From: Hyphomicrobiales bacterium
GTDB lineage: Bacteria; Pseudomonadota; Alphaproteobacteria; Rhizobiales; Rhizobiaceae
Reading direction: 5' to 3'
NCBI GenBank assembly: GCA_900473745.1
Contig: UCMW01000005.1
Location: 62,358 to 126,357, forward strand
DNA: 64,000 nucleotides
Both the position numbers and the translations under genes were made by a program. A model generated the notes under the pieces. It made no database searches. It had not been told where the DNA came from and saw nothing but the letters and a program-made list of their open reading frames with translations. Of the stretch, positions 1-8,152 are shown one piece after another (positions within the stretch are counted from its first letter, which is position 1; the number at the start of each line of letters is the position of its first letter).

Positions 1-3000
1 CCGATCGCCGTATCCTCGCAATCCGCCGACTTCACCGGCGGTCTCAGCTTGAGGAGCTTCGATCTGGCTGTCGCCGGCGATGCGCCCGCAGCATCGCTTT
101 CGCTGCGCGCCGATCTGGCCGAACTCAGCGCCCCACAAGGCACACTCTCGGATGTCGCGCTCGCGATCTCCAGTGACAGCTTCGACCTCGCCAACAGCCA
201 GGGTCCGATGCGTATAGACGCTTCGGTACAGGGCACCGATATTCGTGACGCAGAAATTCGACCATATCTGCGCGGACCGTTCAGCCTTACGGCACCCCTG
301 ACAATCTCGAGCGATGCGATCAGCTTCGAGCAACTGGCCTTCGACAGCAATGGCCTCGACCTCAACGGTTCCGGCCGCTATGCGCTCGACACTTTGGGCT
401 TCTCCGGCCGTCTCGCGGTGCAAGCTGCACCGGACCTGCTGCCACCGGCATTGGCGAGCCGCCTGCAGGGACCCGCCGATCTATCGGCCCGCGTCGATTT
501 CGTCGCGCCGCGCGCCGTCGCCCTGAGGGAGATCGTGCTGACCACCGACATCGCCCAGGCGGAAGGATCGCTTTCTCTCGACCAGGACGGCGTCCTGGCA
601 ACCGATCTGTCCGGGCAGCTTCGCGATATCGGCCTCTTCGTCGAGCGCATCCGGGCACCAGCATCCTTCAATCTCTCGGCCTCGGGTCCGCTGGACGCCG
701 TGGAAGCGACCATCAATCTCGCGGTCGAGCAAGGCGAAGCCGCCGGCTATCGGATCGAGGATCTCGCGCTCCAGATCGAAGGCGTCGCCAATCGGGTCGC
801 ACCGAGCGGCAATCTGACGGTCACAGGCCAGATCGACGGCAAGCCGCTCGAAGCGAAGGCACAGGTCGTGAGCACGGACGGGACGACGAAAGTCGACGGC
901 CTCGACCTCGCGATCGGACCGAACCGCCTGACAGGCGCGCTCGATCTCGGACAGGATTTCCTACCGACAGGCGATGTGTCCTTCGACTTCCCCGATTTGA
1001 GCCTGCTCGCCGCACTCGCCGGCCAGACGGTAGGCGGCGATCTCAAGGGCGATGTCACGATCCGATCGCAGCAAGGGCAGATCACAGCCGATATCGAGGC
1101 ATCCGGCACCACGATCAGGCAGGGCGACCTCGCCATCGCCGAACCGCGTATCGATCTCACCGTCTCGGATCTCGCGGCACTCGCAGCGGAAGGCACCATA
1201 CGCGCAGCGAGCCTCGCCTCGGGCGCGAACCGGCTTGAGACCGTCTCCCTCGATTTTACCCGGTCTGGAACCGATACCGATTTCAATCTGGCCGGACGAT
1301 ACGACGACGCGCCGGTGGTGCTGCGTGGGGCACTCAGCCAAGGAACCGAGGGGATCGCAGTCGCCGTCGAGGAACTGCGCGCCACGCCCCGCGGAATTGC
1401 GCTCTCGCTTGCATCGCCCACCTCTATCCGGCTGGTCGATGGCGGCGTTTCGATTGCAGAGACTGTGATTTCTGCCGGCTCCGGCCGTGTCGCGCTCTCC
1501 GGCACAGTCGGCGACAGGCTCGACATTTCCGTGGACATAAGGGAGATACCGGCCTCTCTTGCAGCTGCCCTCGCACCCGCGATTGCACCGGAAGGCACCA
1601 TCTCCGGCACGGCGAAAGTGGGGGGCACGCCATCAGCGCCGATCGCAGATTACAGCCTCGACTGGCAGGGCGCGGCCATTGCCCAGACCCGCGGCGCGGG
1701 GCTCGCACCCTTCGGGATCACCGCGAACGGACGCTTCGAGAACCAGAACCTCACCCTCGACAGCCGCATCAATGGTGGCGGCATCGGCCTGACCGCAGGA
1801 GGCAATCTGTCCCTTCAGAATGGACCGGGCCTCGATATCCGCATCCAGGGCGATGTTCCACTCTCCGCCGCCAATGGGCAGCTCGCCGCGCAAGGCTTTG
1901 TTGCGGAAGGCAATGCCAGTGTGAACCTGACGATCGGTGGCTCCGGTTCTGCTCCTCGCATCACCGGCACGGTTTCGACCAGTGGGGCACGGGTCATAGA
2001 CGTCAGGCGCAACCTCGCTATCGAACAGATCGCGACGACCGTGAACCTGACGGGCACGCGCGCCGAGATCGGCAGCCTGACGGGGAACCTCGCAACCGGC
2101 GGGCGGATTTCGGCCCGCGGTTTCGTGGATATCACCGCGCCCGGCCTTCCTGCGGATCTGACCATCGACCTAGACCAGGCCGTCTATGTCGACGGCGACA
2201 CCGTCACCAGCACAGCAAGCGGTCAGCTCACCTTGACCGGGCAGTTGCTCAACGGCCCGCTCCTCGGCGGCGACATCAACCTGTCCCGAACCTCGATCAC
2301 GCTCTCGGAATCCAGGCCGACAAGCTTGCGCGAGCTGGATATCGTGCACAGACATGCACCGCCTGCGATCCTTCGACAGCAACGGGACCAGGCGCCGGCG
2401 GAAGGCCGTACCGCAAGCGCGCCCATTGCGCTCGACCTGACGATCTCGTCCCCTACGCAGACCTTCGTGCGCGGTCGCGGCATCGACGCGGAACTCGGCG
2501 GCACGATCGCACTGACAGGCACCGCAGCAGCCCCCGTGGTCTCCGGCGCCTTCGAACTGCGCCGCGGCCGCATGCAGATCCTTACAAAGCGCCTCGACAT
2601 CACGCGCGCAACGATCACCTTCGGGGGAGACCTTGTGCCGCTGCTCGATCTCGAAGCGACCACGACCTCGGGCAATGCCACCATCGTCATTCTGTTGACC
2701 GGGCTTGCGAGCAATCCGCAGGTCAGCTTCAGTTCCACGCCCTCCCTGCCCCAGGACGAGATCCTGGCGCAGCTCATCTTCGGCCAGTCGCTGTCACGGC
2801 TCTCGCCGCTGCAGATCGCGCAGCTCGCCGATGCGGCAGCCCAGCTCGCCGGTGGTCGTGGCACCTCGCTCTTCCAGTCGCTGCGCAGCACACTGGGCAT
2901 CGACGATCTCGACATCTCGACCGACGAAACCGGCGGTACCAGCATCAGCGCGGGTAAGTACCTCAACGATCGCACCTATCTCGAACTGCAGCAGAGTGGC

Positions 3001-3114
3001 AGCGGTGGCGCTAAGGCGGTCATCAATCTCGACATCGGCCGCGGCGTGAAGTTGAAGGGTGAAGCCGGTGGCGAAGGGGCCGGTGGCGGCATCTTCTACG
3101 AAAAGGAATACTGA
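1..3114 (+). CDS. tamB: TamB family translocation/assembly module protein, C-terminal part (cut by window edge)
   Basis: The reading frame is open from base 1 to the TGA at 3112, so this is the last ~1,037 codons of a longer gene; the N-terminal inner-membrane anchor lies before the window. The translation is the low-complexity alternating beta pattern rich in Gly, Asp, Leu and Thr that is typical of TamB. The final ~330 residues fit the conserved TamB/DUF490 domain, with DEILAQLIFGQ encoded near 2755-2790 and an aromatic end (GGIFYEKEY) like that of an outer-membrane-docking tail. Known for the family: TamB spans the periplasm and works with the BamA-like TamA in outer-membrane protein and lipid homeostasis. 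tamA would be expected just upstream, which cannot be checked here. A TTG at 49 is in frame but is not the true start. Confidence 0.9.
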   Translation, partial: PIAVSSQSADFTGGLSLRSFDLAVAGDAPAASLSLRADLAELSAPQGTLSDVALAISSDSFDLANSQGPMRIDASVQGTDIRDAEIRPYLRGPFSLTAPLTISSDAISFEQLAFDSNGLDLNGSGRYALDTLGFSGRLAVQAAPDLLPPALASRLQGPADLSARVDFVAPRAVALREIVLTTDIAQAEGSLSLDQDGVLATDLSGQLRDIGLFVERIRAPASFNLSASGPLDAVEATINLAVEQGEAAGYRIEDLALQIEGVANRVAPSGNLTVTGQIDGKPLEAKAQVVSTDGTTKVDGLDLAIGPNRLTGALDLGQDFLPTGDVSFDFPDLSLLAALAGQTVGGDLKGDVTIRSQQGQITADIEASGTTIRQGDLAIAEPRIDLTVSDLAALAAEGTIRAASLASGANRLETVSLDFTRSGTDTDFNLAGRYDDAPVVLRGALSQGTEGIAVAVEELRATPRGIALSLASPTSIRLVDGGVSIAETVISAGSGRVALSGTVGDRLDISVDIREIPASLAAALAPAIAPEGTISGTAKVGGTPSAPIADYSLDWQGAAIAQTRGAGLAPFGITANGRFENQNLTLDSRINGGGIGLTAGGNLSLQNGPGLDIRIQGDVPLSAANGQLAAQGFVAEGNASVNLTIGGSGSAPRITGTVSTSGARVIDVRRNLAIEQIATTVNLTGTRAEIGSLTGNLATGGRISARGFVDITAPGLPADLTIDLDQAVYVDGDTVTSTASGQLTLTGQLLNGPLLGGDINLSRTSITLSESRPTSLRELDIVHRHAPPAILRQQRDQAPAEGRTASAPIALDLTISSPTQTFVRGRGIDAELGGTIALTGTAAAPVVSGAFELRRGRMQILTKRLDITRATITFGGDLVPLLDLEATTTSGNATIVILLTGLASNPQVSFSSTPSLPQDEILAQLIFGQSLSRLSPLQIAQLADAAAQLAGGRGTSLFQSLRSTLGIDDLDISTDETGGTSISAGKYLNDRTYLELQQSGSGGAKAVINLDIGRGVKLKGEAGGEGAGGGIFYEKEY

Positions 3115-3139
3115 CGAGAGATCGGGATGTGCGATCCTG

Positions 3140-3565
3140 TCAGCCGATCTTGCTGGTCTTGAGCAGAATGCTCGATTCCGTGAGGTTGATGCCCTCGATC
3201 AGCCGGATCCGCCGCAAGGCCTCGTCGAAACCGGCAAGGTCACGCGCTTCGAGTTCGGCGATGAAATCCCATCGGCCATTGGTGCTGTGAAGCGACTTGA
3301 CCTGCGGCATGCCGCGCAGCTGTTGCGCGACCCGGTCGGCAAACTTTCCGACCACTTCGATCATCACGATGGCGCGAACGCCAGTCGACTGGATCTCGCT
3401 GCCGGTGAGGATGGTGAAGGCGGCTATCGTGCCATTGGACACCAGCCGCTCGATCCGGGCCGAGATGGTCGCGCGGGAGGCACCCGTCATGGCGGCGAGT
3501 GACGCGACAGGCAGGCGGGCATTCTGGCGCAAGGCACCGAGAATTTCGCGATCGAGATCATCCAT
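3140..3565 (-). CDS. Lrp/AsnC family transcriptional regulator
   Basis: A 141-residue protein of the usual Lrp/AsnC size. Residues 1-55 form the winged helix-turn-helix (starts MDDLDREILGALRQNAR, with TGASRATISARIERL as the recognition region). Residues 60-135 form the RAM ligand-binding domain, including the usual pattern of HSTNGRWDFIAELEARDL. It is divergent from the arginase gene across 124 bp that contain a perfect inverted repeat (GAACTT-N7-AAGTTC, 3609-3627). Lrp-type regulators commonly control the adjacent divergent amino-acid gene in response to that amino acid. The inference here is local control of arginase by arginine or ornithine. The ligand is not visible in the sequence. Confidence 0.9.
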   Translation of the reverse strand: MDDLDREILGALRQNARLPVASLAAMTGASRATISARIERLVSNGTIAAFTILTGSEIQSTGVRAIVMIEVVGKFADRVAQQLRGMPQVKSLHSTNGRWDFIAELEARDLAGFDEALRRIRLIEGINLTESSILLKTSKIG

Positions 3566-3608
3566 GTGTCAAAACGTCATACTGTGGTTGCGATATGCAC
3601 AAACTATC

Positions 3609-3627
3609 GAACTTTATGGCGAAGTTC
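3609..3627. promoter_or_regulatory. Candidate Lrp-type operator between lrp-like gene and arginase
   Basis: GAACTT at 3609-3614 and AAGTTC at 3622-3627 form a perfect 6-bp inverted repeat with a 7-base spacer. It sits 63 bases before the arginase start and 44 bases before the regulator start. Position and symmetry suit an operator for the divergent regulator; the assignment is inference. Confidence 0.4.
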
Positions 3628-3689
3628 CATCTTTTTGCCAACAAGCCAATCACCGATGATGCGGCACAACATCCAGGAAAGGATCCGCC

Positions 3690-4625
3690 ATGCAGGCCGA
3701 GACCAAAACCGTGACCCTCATCGGCGTTCCCTTGGAGGAAGGTTCCGGGAGGGGCGGCTGCGCCATGGGTCCCGCCGCCTACAGGATCGCGGGCATTGCT
3801 TCTGCTCTGAATGAGCTCGGCTACTCCGTTGAAGACCGCGGCGACCTGCGTCCTGCCCCGGCCGCAGACCTGCCCGAGATGGCAGAAGCGAAGCACCTGC
3901 CGATCGTCGGTGCCTTCACCCGCGCGATCGAGGCCGAAACCTATACCGCTGCCCGCAATGGCACGGTGCCGATACTGCTCGGCGGCGATCACAGTCTGTC
4001 CATGGGCAGCGTGTCAGGCATGGCCCGCTATGCGGCTGAGGTGAAGCGGCCGCTTTATGTTCTCTGGCTGGATGCCCATTCGGACTTCAACGCACCGGAA
4101 ACCTCTCCCTCGGGCAATATCCACGGCATGCCGGTCGCCTTCTTTTGCGGCAAGGCGGAATTCGCCCCGATCCTGCCCGCCGATCGCCCCCTCGTCGATC
4201 CGAAACACGTCTACCAGATCGGCATCCGCTCCGTGGACGAGGAAGAGCGCCGCATGATACGGGAAAATGCGGTGAATGTCTTCGACATGCGGGCCGTGGA
4301 CGAAGAAGGCATGGGCAGCATTGTCAAGCGCATCCTTAGCGACGTCCGAGACGCCGGGGCGCTCTTGCATGTGAGCCTTGACGTCGACTTTCTCGATCCA
4401 GACGTAGCGCCGGGCGTGGGGACCACAGTGCCCGGAGGTGCCACATTCCGCGAGGCCCATCTGATCATGGAACTGCTGCATGACAGCGGCCTCGTCTCCT
4501 CGCTCGACCTCGTCGAGCTGAACCCCTTTCTCGACGACCGCGGCCGCAGCGCCCGCGTCATGGTCGAACTGGCAGCCAGCCTCTTCGGTCGGCGGATTCT
4601 CGATCGGCCGACGCGAGGCGGCTAA
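3690..4625 (+). CDS. rocF: Arginase
   Basis: Hydrolyses L-arginine to L-ornithine and urea in the cytoplasm. The 311-residue length is normal for the ureohydrolase family. The binuclear Mn ligands are all visible: GGDHS (H101), DAHSDFN (D128, H130, D132) and SLDVDFLDP (D231, D233). SGNIHGMP near residue 141, a substrate-binding loop, distinguishes arginases from agmatinases. The ATG at 3690 follows a strong AGGAAAGGA ribosome-binding site. The divergent Lrp-type regulator suggests amino-acid-responsive expression. In Rhizobiaceae, arginase commonly supplies ornithine for ornithine cyclodeaminase or aminotransferase; neither partner gene is in the window. A closely related formimidoglutamase or agmatinase function is less likely given the loop motif. 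Confidence 0.94.
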   Translation: MQAETKTVTLIGVPLEEGSGRGGCAMGPAAYRIAGIASALNELGYSVEDRGDLRPAPAADLPEMAEAKHLPIVGAFTRAIEAETYTAARNGTVPILLGGDHSLSMGSVSGMARYAAEVKRPLYVLWLDAHSDFNAPETSPSGNIHGMPVAFFCGKAEFAPILPADRPLVDPKHVYQIGIRSVDEEERRMIRENAVNVFDMRAVDEEGMGSIVKRILSDVRDAGALLHVSLDVDFLDPDVAPGVGTTVPGGATFREAHLIMELLHDSGLVSSLDLVELNPFLDDRGRSARVMVELAASLFGRRILDRPTRGG

Positions 4626-4848
4626 AACAATATATCGTTGTATATTACACTTCTTATTTGATCTCTTTTCGCCGAGAACTTGCCTGTTGGCAGTTTGCCG
4701 TCCCCGAGAGTTGAGGGGCGGTGAACGTTTGCCGTTCAACAACTGCGCCCAGAACCATTCAACATTGACGATCATTTAAACCAACGCGGCTATTATTTGC
4801 CCATGGTTGCGCTGATCTTCGGTGCATGGACACACTATGGGGACGTTC

Positions 4849-6633
4849 ATGGGACTTGTTAGTTTACCGGGGCTCGGGTCGAAATCGGTCCTGGAAGCAT
4901 TGAGCCGATCGCAGGCCGTGATCGAGTTCAAGCCCGACGGCACGATCATCACCGCAAACGAGAATTTCTGCCGTGCGCTGGGTTATGGACTGGAAGAGAT
5001 CAGAGGGAAACATCACAGGATATTCTGCGATCCGGCTTATACCGCGTCAGCCGACTACCGCGAATTCTGGTTGATGCTGAACAAGGGCCAGTTCGAGAGC
5101 CGCGAGTACAAGCGCTTTCGGAAAGACGGCACGGAAGTCTGGATCCAGGCCTCCTACAATCCGGTCTTTCGCAACGGAAAGCTATGGAAGATCGTAAAAT
5201 TCGCCACCGACATCACGACGGCGAAATTGAAGGCCGCAGAGGACGCCGGCAAGTTGGAGGCGATTTCCCGAGTCCAGGCAACGATCGAATTCACCCCGGC
5301 AGGCGAAATCCTGACAGCAAATGAGAATTTCCTCTCCACCCTCGGCTACGCACTGGGCGAGATCACAGGCAAACATCACGCGATGTTCTGCGAGCCGGAC
5401 TATTCGCGCTCTGAAGCCTACAGGGCATTCTGGAAGACGCTCGCCGCTGGCCATTTCGTCTCGCAGGAATTCAAGCGCATCGGCAAGGGCGGCAAGGTGG
5501 TCTGGATCCAGGCGTCCTACAATCCCATCTTCGACGCCAGCGGCCGTGTCTTCAAGGTCGTCAAGTATGCAACCGACATCACCGGTCGCGTCAACGCAGT
5601 CGAAGAGATCGCCAGGGGACTGACGGCGCTCGCCGACGGTGATCTGACCGCGACGATCGACGCGCCGTTCATTCCGTCGCTCGAGAAAATCCGCGTGGAC
5701 TTCAACGCGGCCATGGGACGCGTCGCCACCGCGATGACGAATGTCAGCTGCAACACGGATGCCATCGCCTCCGGCTCAGCCCAGATCCGCGAAGCCTCCG
5801 ACAGTCTCGCCAAACGCACAGAGCAGCAGGCAGCAGCCGTCGAAGAAACGGCAGCCGCACTCGAGCAGATCACCCAGACCGTTGCCGACAGCTCGAAGCG
5901 GGCCAACGAGGCCGGTCAGCAGGTGGCGCGCACCAAGGAAGGCGCCGAGAGATCCGGCAAGGTGGTGAAGAACGCCATCGAGGCGATGGATCAGATCGAA
6001 AACTCCTCGAAGGAGATCTCCAACATCATCGGCGTCATCGACGACATCGCCTTCCAGACGAACCTTCTCGCCTTGAATGCCGGCGTCGAGGCCGCGCGTG
6101 CGGGCGAGGCCGGCAAGGGTTTTGCGGTTGTCGCCCAGGAGGTCCGCGAACTCGCCCAACGCTCCGCCAAGGCGGCAAAGGAAATCAAGGCGCTGATCAA
6201 CACCTCGTCCAACCAGGTCAAAGCCGGTGTGGAGTTGGTCGGCGAGACCGGCAGGGCGCTCGAGCAGATCGTCACGGAAGTCCAGGACATCAACCGCAAC
6301 GTCGTGGCGATAGTCGAAGCCTCTCGTGAACAGGCGACGGGGCTGACGGAGATCAACAAGGCGGTCAACGCCATGGATCAGAATACACAGCAGAACGCTG
6401 CCATGGTCGAGGAATCCACCGCTGCCAGCCACAGCCTCGCGAGACAGGCCGCATCCCTGCGCGAACTTGTGGCGCAGTTTAGAATTGGGCAACACTCTTC
6501 ACATAAAGTGATCACAGCGCGATCCGATGCTGCACCCGTTGCATCGCCCGCACGCAAGCTCATGGCGAGAACTGCTCGTGCCACAGGTGGCGCAGCTGCC
6601 GCCAAGGTTCAGGAAGGTTGGGAAGATTTCTAA
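4849..6633 (+). CDS. Cytosolic methyl-accepting chemotaxis protein with two PAS domains
   Basis: A soluble chemoreceptor of 594 residues with no transmembrane segment. Two near-identical PAS domains (about residues 14-122 and 136-244, each ending ATDIT) are followed by a HAMP-like segment (250-300). A methyl-accepting signalling domain follows, with the conserved hairpin tip (DDIAFQTNLLALNAGVEAAR). The C-terminus is EGWEDF, which fits the W-x-x-F tether that binds CheR/CheB. The start is chosen at 4849 because GGGGACG precedes it at good spacing and related rhizobial receptors begin the same way; GTG 4822 and ATG 4837 are alternatives. The stop overlaps the cheW start by one base (TAATG), so the two are translationally coupled. 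PAS domains suggest an internal redox or energy cue; the cofactor cannot be told from the sequence. Confidence 0.92.
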   Translation: MGLVSLPGLGSKSVLEALSRSQAVIEFKPDGTIITANENFCRALGYGLEEIRGKHHRIFCDPAYTASADYREFWLMLNKGQFESREYKRFRKDGTEVWIQASYNPVFRNGKLWKIVKFATDITTAKLKAAEDAGKLEAISRVQATIEFTPAGEILTANENFLSTLGYALGEITGKHHAMFCEPDYSRSEAYRAFWKTLAAGHFVSQEFKRIGKGGKVVWIQASYNPIFDASGRVFKVVKYATDITGRVNAVEEIARGLTALADGDLTATIDAPFIPSLEKIRVDFNAAMGRVATAMTNVSCNTDAIASGSAQIREASDSLAKRTEQQAAAVEETAAALEQITQTVADSSKRANEAGQQVARTKEGAERSGKVVKNAIEAMDQIENSSKEISNIIGVIDDIAFQTNLLALNAGVEAARAGEAGKGFAVVAQEVRELAQRSAKAAKEIKALINTSSNQVKAGVELVGETGRALEQIVTEVQDINRNVVAIVEASREQATGLTEINKAVNAMDQNTQQNAAMVEESTAASHSLARQAASLRELVAQFRIGQHSSHKVITARSDAAPVASPARKLMARTARATGGAAAAKVQEGWEDF

Positions 6634-7109
6634 TGGCCACTATCAGCTCCACCAGCTTCGGCAGCGAGACCCTCGAGATCATCGCCTTCCGGCTTCATGA
6701 TCAGGAGTTCTGCGTCAAGACGACGACCATCCGCGAAATTCGCGGCTGGGCACCGTCGACGCCGATTCCGCATGCGCCGGCCGATGTCATCGGTGTGATG
6801 AACCTTCGCGGTTCGGTCATCCCGATCATCGACCTCGCCTACAAGCTGGGCATGAAGAGCACGGTTGCCAACGAGCGTTCGGCCATCGTCGTCGCCGAAG
6901 TCCACAACATGGTCATCGGCATGCTGGTCGACCGCGTTTCGGACATCCTGACCATTCCGTCGAGCCAGGTTCAGCCGGTTCCGGAAGTCTCGGCCTCCTT
7001 CGACAAGACATTTTCGGAAGGCATCATCGCCAACGAGAACGGCATGATCTGCTTCCTGAACCTCGCCAAGATGTTCAAGGGCAGCGATCTGGAAGACCTG
7101 GCCGCCTGA
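6633..7109 (+). CDS. cheW: Chemotaxis coupling protein CheW
   Basis: A 158-residue single-domain CheW protein that links chemoreceptors to the CheA kinase. Visible family features are the start of the SH3-like fold (LEIIAFRLHDQEFCVKT), VIGVMNLRGSVIPIIDL (residues ~48-64, the receptor/CheA contact region) and GMLVDRVSDIL. The ATG at 6633 overlaps the TAA of the chemoreceptor gene, with AGGAAGGTTGGGAAG upstream serving as ribosome-binding site. The pair stands alone, with no cheA, cheY or cheR nearby. It probably plugs into a main chemotaxis cluster elsewhere, although a dedicated array cannot be excluded. A strong hairpin follows 21 bases after the stop. Confidence 0.93.
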   Translation: MATISSTSFGSETLEIIAFRLHDQEFCVKTTTIREIRGWAPSTPIPHAPADVIGVMNLRGSVIPIIDLAYKLGMKSTVANERSAIVVAEVHNMVIGMLVDRVSDILTIPSSQVQPVPEVSASFDKTFSEGIIANENGMICFLNLAKMFKGSDLEDLAA

Positions 7110-7130
7110 TTCGGCGACAGACATCCGCTT

Positions 7131-7164
7131 CGAAAGGGCAGCGCTTCATCGCGCTGCCCTTTCG
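7131..7164 (+). terminator. Hairpin terminator after cheW
   Basis: A perfect 14-bp stem (CGAAAGGGCAGCGC paired with GCGCTGCCCTTTCG) closes a six-base loop, TTCATC. It begins 21 bases after the cheW stop. No T-run follows, so it is terminator-like rather than a textbook intrinsic terminator, but the stem is the longest perfect one noticed in the window. Confidence 0.7.
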
Positions 7165-7232
7165 CGTTGAAGGACCCGGTTGATCTGAGAGCTGCACTGG
7201 CCTACCAGACGGGTAACGCGGGAGGCGAGACG

Positions 7233-8078
7233 ATGAAGCTGCTTTTGATCCATACCGGCGGAACCATCGGGATGGCGGAGACTGCGGACGGACTGGCGCC
7301 GAGAAAGGGGCTCGTGGAAGAGGCGATCGCTGAACGGCTGCCGGCCAGCGCAATTTTCACCGCAGACGTTTTCGATCCACTGCTCGACAGCGCCGATGTC
7401 GGCCCCCGTCACTGGAACAGGATGCTGAAGACGATCCGCAGCCATCCAGACACGGCCGTCATCATCACCCACGGTACCGACACGATGGCTTTTACCGGCG
7501 CAGCACTCGCCCAGGCACTGGCAGGCGAGAAGCGCCGCGTGATCCTGTGCGGCTCCATGCTTCCGCTCGGGCAACATGGCGATGCGGAAGGCAATCTCGA
7601 TCTTGCGATCTCCGCCGCAGCGGGCAAGGAGCCCGGCGTCTTCCTCGCCTTTGCCGGCAAGCTTTTGGCCGCCGATGGTCTCGTCAAGCATCAAAGCCAT
7701 GACACGGATGCCTTCCGCTCCCAGCCACAGGCTATGCCCGGCATACCGAAACGGCGGAGCTTCAACGAGCGCAAGCTCTCCATCCTGACGCTATCGCCGG
7801 GAATTCCGGCGGACGCCGTGAAGGCTGTCCTGGACAGGTTGGACGGTGCGGTGCTCAGGATCTTCGGCGCCGGCACGGCAATGAACGATCCGGAACTTCT
7901 GCGGGTCCTCTCCGATGCGGTGAAATCAGGGAAGACGCTGCGCGCCGTCAGCCAATGCGAAGCAGGCGGCCTGTTACCCGGCGCCTATGCGGCCGGCGCC
8001 GGTCTCTGGGGCACGGGCATCGGAAACGGCGGCACGCAAACGCCGGAAGCCGCACTCGTTCACCTCTGGCTGAACTGA
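7233..8078 (+). CDS. ansA: L-asparaginase / asparaginase-glutaminase family protein
   Basis: Hydrolyses L-asparagine to aspartate and ammonia. The protein is 281 residues from the ATG at 7233, which follows a clear GGAGGCGAG ribosome-binding site; an upstream in-frame start at 7167 would overlap the terminator region and add non-conserved residues. Both catalytic threonine signatures of the bacterial (class 1) family are present: HTGGTIG at residues 7-13 and HGTDT at 80-84. There is no signal peptide, so the enzyme is cytoplasmic. It is shorter than the ~330-residue E. coli enzymes, like many rhizobial homologues. It stands alone between two hairpins. Substrate preference, asparagine versus glutamine, cannot be read from these motifs. 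Confidence 0.88.
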   Translation: MKLLLIHTGGTIGMAETADGLAPRKGLVEEAIAERLPASAIFTADVFDPLLDSADVGPRHWNRMLKTIRSHPDTAVIITHGTDTMAFTGAALAQALAGEKRRVILCGSMLPLGQHGDAEGNLDLAISAAAGKEPGVFLAFAGKLLAADGLVKHQSHDTDAFRSQPQAMPGIPKRRSFNERKLSILTLSPGIPADAVKAVLDRLDGAVLRIFGAGTAMNDPELLRVLSDAVKSGKTLRAVSQCEAGGLLPGAYAAGAGLWGTGIGNGGTQTPEAALVHLWLN

Positions 8079-8099
8079 GCCCCATTCCCCCTCATGCAG

Positions 8100-8123
8100 A
8101 GAGGCGACCCGAAGGCCGCCTCT
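8100..8123 (-). terminator. Hairpin terminator of the formate/oxalate transporter gene
   Basis: Read on the minus strand, AGAGGCGGCC and GGTCGCCTCT pair (10 bp including one G-U) around a UUCG tetraloop, 30 bases after the transporter stop. The G-U pair becomes an A-C mismatch on the plus strand, so the structure favours the minus-strand transcript. There is no clear T-run. Confidence 0.5.
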
Positions 8124-8152
8124 TGCTCGATTTGCTTGCGTGAAAGCTCTGC

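Noticed and set aside
4626-4848. AT-rich and small inverted repeats (AATATA/TATATT at 4629-4646, TGAACG/CGTTCA at 4722-4738) between arginase and the chemoreceptor
   Set aside because: The stems are only 6 bp and weak, with no T-run or recognisable consensus; probably just promoter and terminator context. No gene is seen here.
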